Below are positions 41,346 to 49,784 of a stretch of DNA of 64,000 nt, one piece after another. The translations under genes and the position numbers were made by a program. Within the stretch, counting starts at the first letter, position 1. The number at the start of each line of letters is the position of its first letter. This DNA is from JBCDBD01 sp039184335 (GTDB taxonomy: Bacteria; Bacteroidota; Bacteroidia; Flavobacteriales; Flavobacteriaceae): assembly GCA_039184335.1 (NCBI GenBank), contig JBCDBD010000005.1, forward strand, positions 67,981 to 131,980, read 5' to 3'. The notes beneath the pieces were generated by a model. That model did no database searches. It was not told the DNA's origin and saw only the letters and a program-made list of their open reading frames with translations.

Positions 41346-42311
41346 TTGAACCGTTACCTCAAAAAAACGTTAAAAACAGTCATCCCCATTGCCTTTGGGC
41401 TCTTTTTGATCATATATTCATACCATTCTACCACACCGGAGGAGCGAAAGCAAATATTCCACTACATCCGTAATGCTGATCTTTTCTGGGTGGGCCTATC
41501 CATACTGCTTGGAATCCTAAGCCATATTTCACGTGCCATTCGATGGAACTATATGTTACGGCCTTTGGGGTTTGCTCCAAAGATCAGCAACAATATCTTG
41601 ATCATACTAATGGCTTACTTTGCCAACTTGGGTATTCCAAGATCTGGTGAGGTATTGCGTGCCACAGCACTTTCTGCCTATGAGGGGGTGCCATTTGAAA
41701 AAGGGTTTGGCACCATAGTAACGGAACGTGTCATTGACTTACTGATGCTTTTTTTGATCGTGGCCATCACGCTCGGGCTTCAAACTGATGCCATACTTGG
41801 TTTTTTGGATGATAAGGGGATTAATATCATCGGAACAGCGGCCTTGTTGGGGGTTGGCATTTTAGGTTTGGGCATTTTTCTGTACCTCATCAGAAAATCA
41901 AGATCTGGCTTTGCCCTTAAGGTCAAGAACTTTTTAAAAGGACTTTTAGATGGTGTCTTGAGTATTTTCAAAATCAAACAAAAGTGGTCCTTTGTTTTCC
42001 ATACTTTTTTTATTTGGGCCGCTTACATAGCCATGTTCTGGGTCATCAAATACACCGTACCCGGTACCGAAACCCTAAGTCTTAGTGAACTTCTGGTTGC
42101 CTTCATCGGTGGTGCCTTTGCCATGTCGACCACCAATGGGGGTATCGGACTCTATCCGATAGCAGTAAGTGCCTCACTTTCAGTTTTCGGCATTTCATCC
42201 ATAGCCGGTGATGCATTTGGTTGGGTCATGTGGATCGCACAGACCTTAATGGTCGTTGTTTTCGGCGCAATATCTTTTGTGTTATTACCGTTATTGAACA
42301 GGAACCAATAA
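41346..42311 (+). CDS. Lysylphosphatidylglycerol synthase TM region/UPF0104 family membrane protein
   Basis: A 321-residue integral membrane protein with seven to eight helices. The family marks are LLGILSHISRAIRWNYML, ANLGIPRSGEVLRATALS, the KGFGTIVTERVIDLLML loop and AFAMSTTNGGIGLYPI. Members are flippase- or LPG-synthase-like, without the catalytic cytoplasmic domain of MprF. The start is TTG at 41346, 2 bp after the panD stop; no ATG exists before the conserved helices. Probably co-transcribed with panCD by position, with no known link to pantothenate. Confidence 0.8.
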   Translation: MNRYLKKTLKTVIPIAFGLFLIIYSYHSTTPEERKQIFHYIRNADLFWVGLSILLGILSHISRAIRWNYMLRPLGFAPKISNNILIILMAYFANLGIPRSGEVLRATALSAYEGVPFEKGFGTIVTERVIDLLMLFLIVAITLGLQTDAILGFLDDKGINIIGTAALLGVGILGLGIFLYLIRKSRSGFALKVKNFLKGLLDGVLSIFKIKQKWSFVFHTFFIWAAYIAMFWVIKYTVPGTETLSLSELLVAFIGGAFAMSTTNGGIGLYPIAVSASLSVFGISSIAGDAFGWVMWIAQTLMVVVFGAISFVLLPLLNRNQ

Positions 42312-42335
42312 CGCTGATAATCAAAAGAATATCTT

Positions 42336-43478
42336 ATGCCCAAATTACTTATGCCCCTCTTGGCCTTTATATGTTTTGGCCTCAACGCCCAAATCAAGCA
42401 TGAAATCTTTGAATCGTTCAAACTACAAGAACGAAGAAACGTCTCTTATTACTTCCCCGAAAACTACACTGAAGAGCAAAAATATCCATTGGTCGTCGTG
42501 ATGGATGCGGCATACCTGTTTGACCTGGTTGTTGCCAACACCAAATTTTACAGCACACACCATCGAATGCCAGAAGCTATCATTGTTGCCGTTCACCAAA
42601 GCGAGAACGACCTACGCTGGGAAGACTGTGACTATGAGCAAACTACAGGTTTGCCCACGGAAAAAGGAAAACTTTTCTATGAATTTTTGGGCACAGAACT
42701 CATCCCATACCTAGAGACGAATTACAATGTGGCCCCATTCAAAATGTTTATCGGGTATGACATCACAGCAAATTTTGGAAATTATTTTTTATTCAAAGAC
42801 AAGTCGCTGTTCAATTCCTATCTGAGCATATCGCCCGTGCTGGCCACAGAAATGGAAAGTCGCGTACCTTCTAGGTTACTGGATCTAAAACAAGAAATCT
42901 TTTACAATGTTGTATTGGAGAAAGAATATACAGAAGATCGCCAACGCATTCTACAAATGAACAATGCCATCAAATCACTGAACAAAGAAAATTTACATTA
43001 CTTTTTTGATGAGTACGACAATGCCGATCATGTTTCGATTGCTGCCTACGGCATCAGCCAAGCTTTTGACAATGTGTTCAAAAGTTTTAGGCCCATTACC
43101 CCAAAAGAATATAAAGAACATATCTTAACTTCCAATGAGCCAGCATTTCAATACCTTGAAAACAAATATGCACTTATTGAAAAGCGTCTGGGCTTTCAAA
43201 AGCCAGTGGAGCTCAACGATATCATGGCCATTTATGCCGCCACAAGAAAAAAAGATGATTTCGAATCATTGAAACCACTTTCAGAACTCTGTAAAAAGCA
43301 GTTTCCTGAAACCATGCTAGGTTTTTACTTTGAAGGGGAGTACCTCGAAGAAATAGGTCAACCCAAAAAAGCGTTCAAGGCATTCGAAAAGGCCTTTCAA
43401 ATGCAAGAGATCGATTTCTTGACCAAAGACATGGCCATTGAGAAGCTAGATGCCCTGAAAGCTGATTTTGGGTATTAG
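42336..43478 (+). CDS. Esterase-fold (putative esterase, EstD/IroE-like) protein with Asp in the nucleophile position
   Basis: A 380-residue secreted protein. A signal peptide (MPKLLMPLLAFICFGLNAQ) is followed by an alpha/beta-hydrolase domain of the PF00756 type (RNVSYYFPENYTEEQKYPLV, VVVMDAAYLFDLVV, HQSENDLRWEDCDYE). The nucleophile elbow, normally GxSxG, reads MFIGYDITANFG, so the Ser is replaced by Asp. The acid/His part DEYDNADHVSIAAYG keeps a His. The last 110 residues are helical and TPR-like (FYFEGEYLEEIGQPKKAFKA). Either an Asp-nucleophile hydrolase or a non-catalytic relative. It lies 24 bp after the membrane protein gene. Confidence 0.75.
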   Translation: MPKLLMPLLAFICFGLNAQIKHEIFESFKLQERRNVSYYFPENYTEEQKYPLVVVMDAAYLFDLVVANTKFYSTHHRMPEAIIVAVHQSENDLRWEDCDYEQTTGLPTEKGKLFYEFLGTELIPYLETNYNVAPFKMFIGYDITANFGNYFLFKDKSLFNSYLSISPVLATEMESRVPSRLLDLKQEIFYNVVLEKEYTEDRQRILQMNNAIKSLNKENLHYFFDEYDNADHVSIAAYGISQAFDNVFKSFRPITPKEYKEHILTSNEPAFQYLENKYALIEKRLGFQKPVELNDIMAIYAATRKKDDFESLKPLSELCKKQFPETMLGFYFEGEYLEEIGQPKKAFKAFEKAFQMQEIDFLTKDMAIEKLDALKADFGY

Positions 43479-43566
43479 GTTTTCAACCTAATTTGATATC
43501 GATAATCCACAAGCTGAGTTAGAAAACATCTAAATCAATATCTTTAGCCCAATCCTATAATAAGGT

Positions 43567-44928
43567 ATGGCAAAGACCAAAACTGCTTTTTTCTGTCAAA
43601 ACTGTGGTGCGCAATACGCGAAGTGGGTAGGGCAATGTTCTTCATGCAAACAATGGAACACCATTTCGGAAGAAGTGGTACAAAAAGAAGAACGACCAAC
43701 CTGGAAAACAAGTTCTGCCAACTCCCATAAAGTTCCGAAACCCTTGCCCATACACGAAATTGACAAAGGGGGTGAAATTCGGTTGAATACCAAAAATGGA
43801 GAATTCAATAGGGTACTTGGCGGAGGGTTGGTCTCAGGCTCCCTAACACTTTTAGGCGGCGAACCTGGTATTGGCAAAAGCACCTTACTCTTGCAAATGG
43901 CACTGAAATTGCCGTTCAAGACGCTTTATGTATCAGGTGAGGAAAGTAAGCACCAAATCAAGATGAGAGCAGACCGAATTCAACCGGGTCATTCAAATTG
44001 CCTTGTTTTGACCGAGACCAAGACCCAGAATATCTTTCAGCAAATTGCCCTGTCAGAACCTAACCTGGTCATCATTGACTCTATTCAAACCCTACATTCT
44101 GATGATATCGATTCTGCCGCTGGTAGTATTTCACAAATACGTGAATGTACCGCTGAATTGATCAAGTTTGCAAAAGAAAGCAACACCCCAGTTATTTTGG
44201 TAGGGCATATTACCAAAGATGGGGCCATTGCCGGACCCAAGATATTGGAACATATGGTAGATACTGTACTTCAGTTTGAAGGGGATCGCAATTACGTATA
44301 CCGTATTCTACGTTCATTGAAAAACCGTTTTGGCAGTACCTCAGAGCTGGGTATCTATGAAATGCAAGGTGATGGACTACGTGAGGTCAATAATCCTTCT
44401 GAAGTATTGATTTCAAATGTCGATGAGGCATTGAGTGGCGCAGCGATTGCGGCGACCATGGAAGGAATGCGTCCGCTTTTGATCGAAATACAGGCATTGG
44501 TCAGTTCAGCGGTCTATGGAACGCCACAACGCTCAACCACCGGTTTTAATTCAAAAAGGTTGAACATGCTCTTGGCTGTTCTTGAAAAACGTGCCGGTTT
44601 TAAATTGGGGGCAAAAGATGTCTTTTTAAATATCACTGGGGGCATATCTATTGATGATCCGGCCATTGACTTAGCGGTCGTTGCTGCTATTCTATCGAGC
44701 AATACCGATATTTCCATTGAAAAGGGCAGTTGTTTTGCAGCTGAGATCGGATTGGCAGGTGAAATCAGACCTGTACAACGTGTAGACCAGCGAATCATGG
44801 AGGCCGAGAAACTGGGCTTCAACAAAATCTATGTGTCCAAAAACAACAAAATAGGACTCAAAAACCTCAAGATCAATGTGCAATTGGTCGCTCGAATTGA
44901 AGAAGTGGCCAGTAGCCTCTTTGGGTGA
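43567..44928 (+). CDS. radA: DNA repair protein RadA
   Basis: A 453-residue RecA-like protein that helps process recombination branches. The zinc finger is FFCQNCGAQYAKWVGQCSSC, Walker A is LLGGEPGIGKSTLLLQ, and the RadA-only KNRFGST motif is in LRSLKNRFGSTSELGIY. The C-terminal third is the Lon-like domain (GGISIDDPAIDLAVVAAIL). A weak promoter box, TATCTTTA, lies at 43539-43546. Confidence 0.97.
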   Translation: MAKTKTAFFCQNCGAQYAKWVGQCSSCKQWNTISEEVVQKEERPTWKTSSANSHKVPKPLPIHEIDKGGEIRLNTKNGEFNRVLGGGLVSGSLTLLGGEPGIGKSTLLLQMALKLPFKTLYVSGEESKHQIKMRADRIQPGHSNCLVLTETKTQNIFQQIALSEPNLVIIDSIQTLHSDDIDSAAGSISQIRECTAELIKFAKESNTPVILVGHITKDGAIAGPKILEHMVDTVLQFEGDRNYVYRILRSLKNRFGSTSELGIYEMQGDGLREVNNPSEVLISNVDEALSGAAIAATMEGMRPLLIEIQALVSSAVYGTPQRSTTGFNSKRLNMLLAVLEKRAGFKLGAKDVFLNITGGISIDDPAIDLAVVAAILSSNTDISIEKGSCFAAEIGLAGEIRPVQRVDQRIMEAEKLGFNKIYVSKNNKIGLKNLKINVQLVARIEEVASSLFG

Positions 44929-44998
44929 ATTGCCAAGAATGGCTTTTGGTCGACCAACCAACTACTGAAGAGCTTATCATACTTTGACCAATGTATCT

Positions 44999-46039
44999 TT
45001 AGGGGGCTGGATTTGGAATGTCTTCGTGAATCTGATCAATACCCTTAAGAGCCTCATCGGACAGGTCGATATTGATACTCGCTATGTTTTCCTTGAGCTG
45101 TGCCATAGTAGTGGCACCAATGATATTGCTTGTCACAAAAGCTCTTGAATTGATAAAGGCCAAAGCCATTTGCGCCAATGATAGCCCGTGTTCTTGCGCC
45201 AATGCATGGTACTTCACAGTGGCCCTTGTCGAATTTTCACCACTGTACCGATTATAATTGGGAAACAAGGTGACCCGTGCTTTTCTGGGTTTTTCCCCGC
45301 CAAGATATTTACCGCTCAGCACTCCAAAACCCAAAGGGGAATAGGGGAGCAATCCTATTTTATCGCGTATGGAGACCTCCGCAAGCCCCGCCTCAAAAAT
45401 CCGGTTCAACAGGCTATAGGGATTTTGTATAGTGACCATTCTCGGCAAACTCTGGTGCACCTTGCTTTCTTCCAAAAACCGCATGGTACCCCATGGGGTC
45501 TCATTGGATAGGCCCACATGTCGGATCTTTCCCTCTGACACCAAATCACGTAAAGTTTCCAAGACTTGGTGTATGTTGTCTTCCCAAAGATCGACCGACT
45601 GGGCATTAAACCCGCGTTGGCCAAAAAAATTGGTCTGCCGTTCAGGCCAATGCAATTGGTACAAGTCAATATAATCGGTCTGTAACCTTTTTAAACTACC
45701 TTCCACCGCTTGTGTGATGGATTCTTTACTAAATCCGGTAGTTCTGATGAATTTCGTAAAATCAGCACGACCCGCTATTTTGGTGGCCAGTACAACTTTA
45801 TTCCGATTTCCTGTTTTTTTGAACCAATTTCCTATGAACTCCTCAGTAACCGCGTACAGTTCCTTTTTGGCAGGAATTGGATACAACTCGGCCGTATCAA
45901 AAAAATTGACGCCTTGATCTAGAGCATAATCCATCTGTTCATGGCCTTCTTCTTCGGTATTCTGGCGACCCCAGGTCATGGTGCCCAAACAAATCTTGCT
46001 GACCCTAATTTTGGTATGTGGTAAAAATGTATACTTCAT
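44999..46039 (-). CDS. Aldo/keto reductase (Tas-like)
   Basis: A 346-residue NADPH-dependent reductase of the Tas/YghZ-like AKR group. The tetrad residues are in FFDTAELYPIPAKKE (Asp and Tyr), VVLATKIAG (Lys) and YIDLYQLHWPE (His). The long loop after the Tyr (IPAKKELYAVTEEFIGNWFK) is typical of Tas. The substrate is unknown. It is convergent with radA and 61 bp downstream of xth. Confidence 0.9.
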   Translation of the reverse strand: MKYTFLPHTKIRVSKICLGTMTWGRQNTEEEGHEQMDYALDQGVNFFDTAELYPIPAKKELYAVTEEFIGNWFKKTGNRNKVVLATKIAGRADFTKFIRTTGFSKESITQAVEGSLKRLQTDYIDLYQLHWPERQTNFFGQRGFNAQSVDLWEDNIHQVLETLRDLVSEGKIRHVGLSNETPWGTMRFLEESKVHQSLPRMVTIQNPYSLLNRIFEAGLAEVSIRDKIGLLPYSPLGFGVLSGKYLGGEKPRKARVTLFPNYNRYSGENSTRATVKYHALAQEHGLSLAQMALAFINSRAFVTSNIIGATTMAQLKENIASINIDLSDEALKGIDQIHEDIPNPAP

Positions 46040-46100
46040 CGACTACAAATGAGGGCTAAAATTAAGCATTCTATAGATAGCTACTTTTAAACAATGGTTA

Positions 46101-46862
46101 TCAATCGACCTCGAGCAATATCGGACAGTGATCACTGTGCTTTGCTTCAGAAAGAATCACAGACCGTTTCAATCGGTCTTTTAATGATTCGTTGACCATG
46201 CCGTAATCTAAACGCCAACCTTTGTTATTGGCACGGGCATTGGCACGATAGCTCCACCAAGTATAGTGGTGCGGTGCTTTGTTGAAATGACGAAAACTAT
46301 CAATAAAACCGCTTTTGATGAAATTGCCGATCCACTCCCGCTCCACGGGCAGAAAACCTGAAACATTCTTATTGCGGACCGGGTCATGGATATCAATCGC
46401 TTCATGGCAGATATTGTAATCGCCACACACGATCAGGTTAGGGTGCGTGCCTCGAAGCACATCTGCATATTTTTGAAAATCAGCCATATAGGTCAACTTG
46501 TGTTCCAAACGATCCATATTCGTGCCTGAAGGCAAGTACATGCTCATAATGGAGATATCCCCAAAATCGGCCCTAAGGTTGCGCCCTTCTGCATCCATAT
46601 AGTCGATACCCGTACCATATACCACATGGTCTGGTTCTTCTTTGCAAAGTAAGGCGACCCCACTATAGCCCTTTTTCTGGGCACTGAACCAATAATGGTG
46701 GGCATAGCCCACTTTTTCGAACAATGCTACATCGACCTGTTCTTTCATCGCCTTGGTCTCTTGAATGCACACCACATCGGGATCTACTGAAGACAGCCAT
46801 TGGATAAACCCCTTGTTCAGCGCTGCCCGAATACCATTTACATTATAGGAAACTATTTTCAT
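46101..46862 (-). CDS. xth: Exodeoxyribonuclease III
   Basis: A 253-residue AP endonuclease/3'-exonuclease for base-excision repair. It has MKIVSYNVNGIRAALNKGF, the metal-binding Glu in VCIQETKAMKEQV, VCGDYNICHEAIDI, WWSYRANARANNKGWRLDY and the catalytic His in AKHSDHCPILLEVD. All active-site residues are present. It is 53 bp downstream of the GH3 gene on the same strand. Confidence 0.96.
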   Translation of the reverse strand: MKIVSYNVNGIRAALNKGFIQWLSSVDPDVVCIQETKAMKEQVDVALFEKVGYAHHYWFSAQKKGYSGVALLCKEEPDHVVYGTGIDYMDAEGRNLRADFGDISIMSMYLPSGTNMDRLEHKLTYMADFQKYADVLRGTHPNLIVCGDYNICHEAIDIHDPVRNKNVSGFLPVEREWIGNFIKSGFIDSFRHFNKAPHHYTWWSYRANARANNKGWRLDYGMVNESLKDRLKRSVILSEAKHSDHCPILLEVD

Positions 46863-46915
46863 CTACACTATTTTGCCCAAAAATAGCCATTTATCCCAAG
46901 GCAAACATGCCCTGT

Positions 46916-48877
46916 TCAATACGATATTCCATATCCGAAAGGATACAGTGGGTTTTCAGAATCATAGGGTACATCTTCCAATTGCTTTTCAACAGCCTCT
47001 TGTGAAGAAGGTAGCTCGAAAGGAAGTTTTGCCTTGGGGTTCACCTTGCCCGAAAGTACACTGACCAATGCTTCGTCACTCGTGCCAAAATCAACCAATA
47101 ACGCCTCTGCTTCCGCATCTATTTCGGTCAATATGGCCGGTCTTTCTAGTGTTGCCACGACAATTGAAGGCTTTTCGGCAATCAATTCCAGAATGTCCTT
47201 TTTTTCTTCCTCTGAATAATACAGCCTTCCTTGATGGAAAAAGGATTCGAGAAAATACTCATCTCTTTCATCAAAGGGGGTACGTATTCTGGCGACGACC
47301 ACATCGGCCCTATCAGGACTGCCTACGACTTCCCCTAAGCTTTCATAAGGCTTTGTATCTTCTACACCGTGTACATAGATCTTGACCTTGTTTTTAAGCG
47401 GTAGAACTCCTTTGTTTTTAAGTAAGATGGTCGACTTTTGTTGGGCCAACATTCCCCTTTTCCGAAAATCGTCATTGCCTGCAATCTGTTTGGCCCTTTC
47501 AACATCCACATAAGGATCGTCAAAAAGACCCAATTTGAACTTATCCCGCAAAACCCTTTTTACAGAAGCATTGATGCCTGCTTCGGTTAATTGCCCTTCT
47601 TGTACCAATTCGGTTATGATCTCGGGTATATTTTCGCCCCCCAATTGGTCACAACCAGCATCGAATACTTTTTTCACACGTTCTTTAACCGTTAAATTTT
47701 CAACGCCCCAAGCACGGCCTTCACCCATTCGGGTGTCAGAGATGATGTTCCAATCGGTACAGACTACTCCGTCAAAGTTCAAGGAATCACGCAATAGTCC
47801 GGTAATGACTTCTTTATTGAATCCAAAGGCCACATCTTCATTGGTCTGGCCAACGGGTATGCCATAGTATGGCATGATCTGTGCGGTGTTGGCCTCAAAT
47901 GCCCCTTTAATAAAAGGTTTTACATGGTAATCAAAGTTGTTGCCTGGATAGGTTTGCTCCTTCCCATATGGAAAATGGGGATCTTCTCCGTCTTTTTGTG
48001 GCCCGCCGCCTGAGAAGTGTTTGGTCATACAGGCCACACTGTTTGCATTCAATGAATCTCCCTGAAAACCCAACACATAAGCCTTGGTCATCATGGCCGA
48101 AAGATCGGCATCTTCGCCAAAGGTACCATTGATTCGCCCCCATCGGGGTTCAGTGGCCAAATCGGCCATGGGGTGCAATGCCAGACGTATGCCCACAGCG
48201 GTATATTCTTGTCGTGCCACATCTGCAAACTCCTTGACCATCAACGTATCGCGAGAAGCAGCCAGCCCTAATGAACTTGGCCATTGTGAAAAAGCAGGTG
48301 TGTACAACGAAGCCCCAGGGTTGTTCGATGTGCCGTGGCGGGGATCCGTAGCAATCGTAATCGGAATGCCCAGTCGGGTACGCTCAGCCATCTTTTGTAT
48401 CTTATTGTTATAATTCGCCATAAGATCCGCATCCAGTGAGGCCAAAATATTAAAACTGTTCATTTTTTTCTTGGCGATCAGTTCTGAATTGGTGGGCAAA
48501 ACAAATGACATGATCATGTTCAAGGGGTTCAAAGACAGCATGGGGGTTTCCATGGGTTCCCCATCTGGGGTCGTACCGATCATGGTGACAAAGAGCATTC
48601 CCGTTTTTTCTTCCAAGGTCATCTGACCGACCAAATCAGTGACACGATCTTCAACAGAAGCCCTAGGATCTTCATACACATCCAACTTGCCATTCTTGTT
48701 GAGGTCACGGAATTTTACGCCATTGATTGTGCGTGTGGGCGCTGCCTCACCCAACAAGGCCAAATTCTTCTTAGAGGCATTCGATGCCTTGAGCTTAAAA
48801 ACTCCAAAAACAATCAAAACAATGGCACTCAAACCAAAAAAAACATATCCTAAACGTTTCAAAAACTTTTTCATCAT
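46916..48877 (-). CDS. Glycoside hydrolase family 3 protein (beta-glucosidase/N-acetylhexosaminidase-like)
   Basis: A 653-residue envelope enzyme. An N-terminal membrane anchor or signal (about 8-30) is followed by a short EF-hand-like calcium motif, RDLNKNGKLDVYEDP, and the family 3 barrel: QMTLEEKTGMLFVTM, IPITIATDPRHGTSNNPG, GRINGTFGEDADLSAMMTKA, KHFSGGGPQKDGEDPHFPYG. The nucleophile Asp is in NFDGVVCTDWNIIS. A second alpha/beta domain closes the protein (STILLKNKGVLPLKNKVKIY, KLPFELPSSQEAVE). It most likely cleaves a beta-linked glucan or related glucoside. It is divergent from the Nudix regulator and near a TonB receptor. Confidence 0.9.
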   Translation of the reverse strand: MMKKFLKRLGYVFFGLSAIVLIVFGVFKLKASNASKKNLALLGEAAPTRTINGVKFRDLNKNGKLDVYEDPRASVEDRVTDLVGQMTLEEKTGMLFVTMIGTTPDGEPMETPMLSLNPLNMIMSFVLPTNSELIAKKKMNSFNILASLDADLMANYNNKIQKMAERTRLGIPITIATDPRHGTSNNPGASLYTPAFSQWPSSLGLAASRDTLMVKEFADVARQEYTAVGIRLALHPMADLATEPRWGRINGTFGEDADLSAMMTKAYVLGFQGDSLNANSVACMTKHFSGGGPQKDGEDPHFPYGKEQTYPGNNFDYHVKPFIKGAFEANTAQIMPYYGIPVGQTNEDVAFGFNKEVITGLLRDSLNFDGVVCTDWNIISDTRMGEGRAWGVENLTVKERVKKVFDAGCDQLGGENIPEIITELVQEGQLTEAGINASVKRVLRDKFKLGLFDDPYVDVERAKQIAGNDDFRKRGMLAQQKSTILLKNKGVLPLKNKVKIYVHGVEDTKPYESLGEVVGSPDRADVVVARIRTPFDERDEYFLESFFHQGRLYYSEEEKKDILELIAEKPSIVVATLERPAILTEIDAEAEALLVDFGTSDEALVSVLSGKVNPKAKLPFELPSSQEAVEKQLEDVPYDSENPLYPFGYGISY

Positions 48878-48890
48878 TTATTTTATTAAA

Positions 48891-48940
48891 TTGACACAAT
48901 ATAGGAAGAATATTTCTTATTGTATAATTTTGACACAATA
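48891..48940. promoter_or_regulatory. TTGACACAATA direct repeat in the GH3/Nudix-regulator gap
   Basis: The 11-mer TTGACACAATA is present at 48891-48901 and again at 48930-48940, and TATTGT (48918-48923) forms an inverted partner to ACAATA (48935-48940). The whole gap between the GH3 and regulator genes is only 74 bp, so both promoters must overlap these copies. It is the natural operator candidate for the Nudix-type regulator. Confidence 0.5.
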
Positions 48941-48951
48941 AAGATTTCGTA

Positions 48952-49746
48952 TTGGACCATACCAAAAAGTTTGCCCAAGAGTTTGAAGAATCCATTGACA
49001 GGTTATTGCCCAACAATTCTGTGGACTGTGTCATCTTTGGCTATGAAAAACAACGATTAAAAGTCTTGCTATTGCAATGGAAGACCAATGCAGAATGGTC
49101 ATTGCCCGGGGGGTTCATCTTTAAGGATGAAGCACTCAACTCTGCCGCCCATCGGGTATTGCGCGAACGTACAGGGCTAGACGAAATCTTTCTCAACCAA
49201 TTCTACACTTTTGGCCGCCAAAACAGGGCCAGGCCTGATCAAAACGCCACAGAAGAGGCCACGGATAAAAGACTGCTTGATTTTGGCATCACCAGTCCGG
49301 TCATTGCCGAATGGATGAAAAAAAGGTTTGTGACCACTGGTTATTTTGCGCTCGTGAACATTGCCAAAACCAATCCCCAACCCGATTTTATGAGTTCAAG
49401 CTGCGAATGGAAGACCATTGCTGAAATTCCACAACTTATTCTTGACCATAACGAAATCGTTGAAAAGGCAATTGGGTATCTTCGCATACAGTTAAACTAC
49501 CTGCCCATTGGGCTTTCCCTCTTGCCAGAAAAATTTACGATGCAAGACCTTCAAAAACTCTATGAGGCTATTTTGGGCAGGCCTTTGGAGCGCAGTAACT
49601 TTCAACGAAAAATCTTAAAACTGGGCATGTTGGTACGCAAAGAAAAATTCATGTCAGGTGCGGCAAACAAGGCCCCATACCTTTACGCTTTTGACCAAGC
49701 CAAATATGCACAACTGATCAAAGAGGGTATTGGTTTTTCATATTAA
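48952..49746 (+). CDS. NrtR-like transcriptional regulator (Nudix domain plus winged helix)
   Basis: A 264-residue regulator. The N-terminal Nudix domain (about 20-165) shows VDCVIFGYEKQRLKVLLLQW and a degenerate Nudix box (LPGGFIFKDEALNSAAHRVL, then RERTGL) in which the catalytic REUXEE pattern is incomplete, suggesting ligand binding rather than hydrolysis. The C-terminal 80 residues form a winged helix (FTMQDLQKLYEAILGRPLER, NFQRKILKLGMLVRKE). In Bacteroidetes such proteins control sugar use (AraR-like). The start is TTG at 48952. The GH3 gene is divergent and a TonB receptor follows 38 bp downstream, so the regulon is likely local. Confidence 0.85.
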   Translation: MDHTKKFAQEFEESIDRLLPNNSVDCVIFGYEKQRLKVLLLQWKTNAEWSLPGGFIFKDEALNSAAHRVLRERTGLDEIFLNQFYTFGRQNRARPDQNATEEATDKRLLDFGITSPVIAEWMKKRFVTTGYFALVNIAKTNPQPDFMSSSCEWKTIAEIPQLILDHNEIVEKAIGYLRIQLNYLPIGLSLLPEKFTMQDLQKLYEAILGRPLERSNFQRKILKLGMLVRKEKFMSGAANKAPYLYAFDQAKYAQLIKEGIGFSY

Positions 49747-49784
49747 ATACTAAGAAAGATATACGTAAATTCGCTACCAACGCA

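Noticed and set aside
44946..44962. TTGGTCGACCAA palindrome after radA
   Set aside because: A single 12-bp palindrome downstream of a convergent gene pair without a T run; likely chance.
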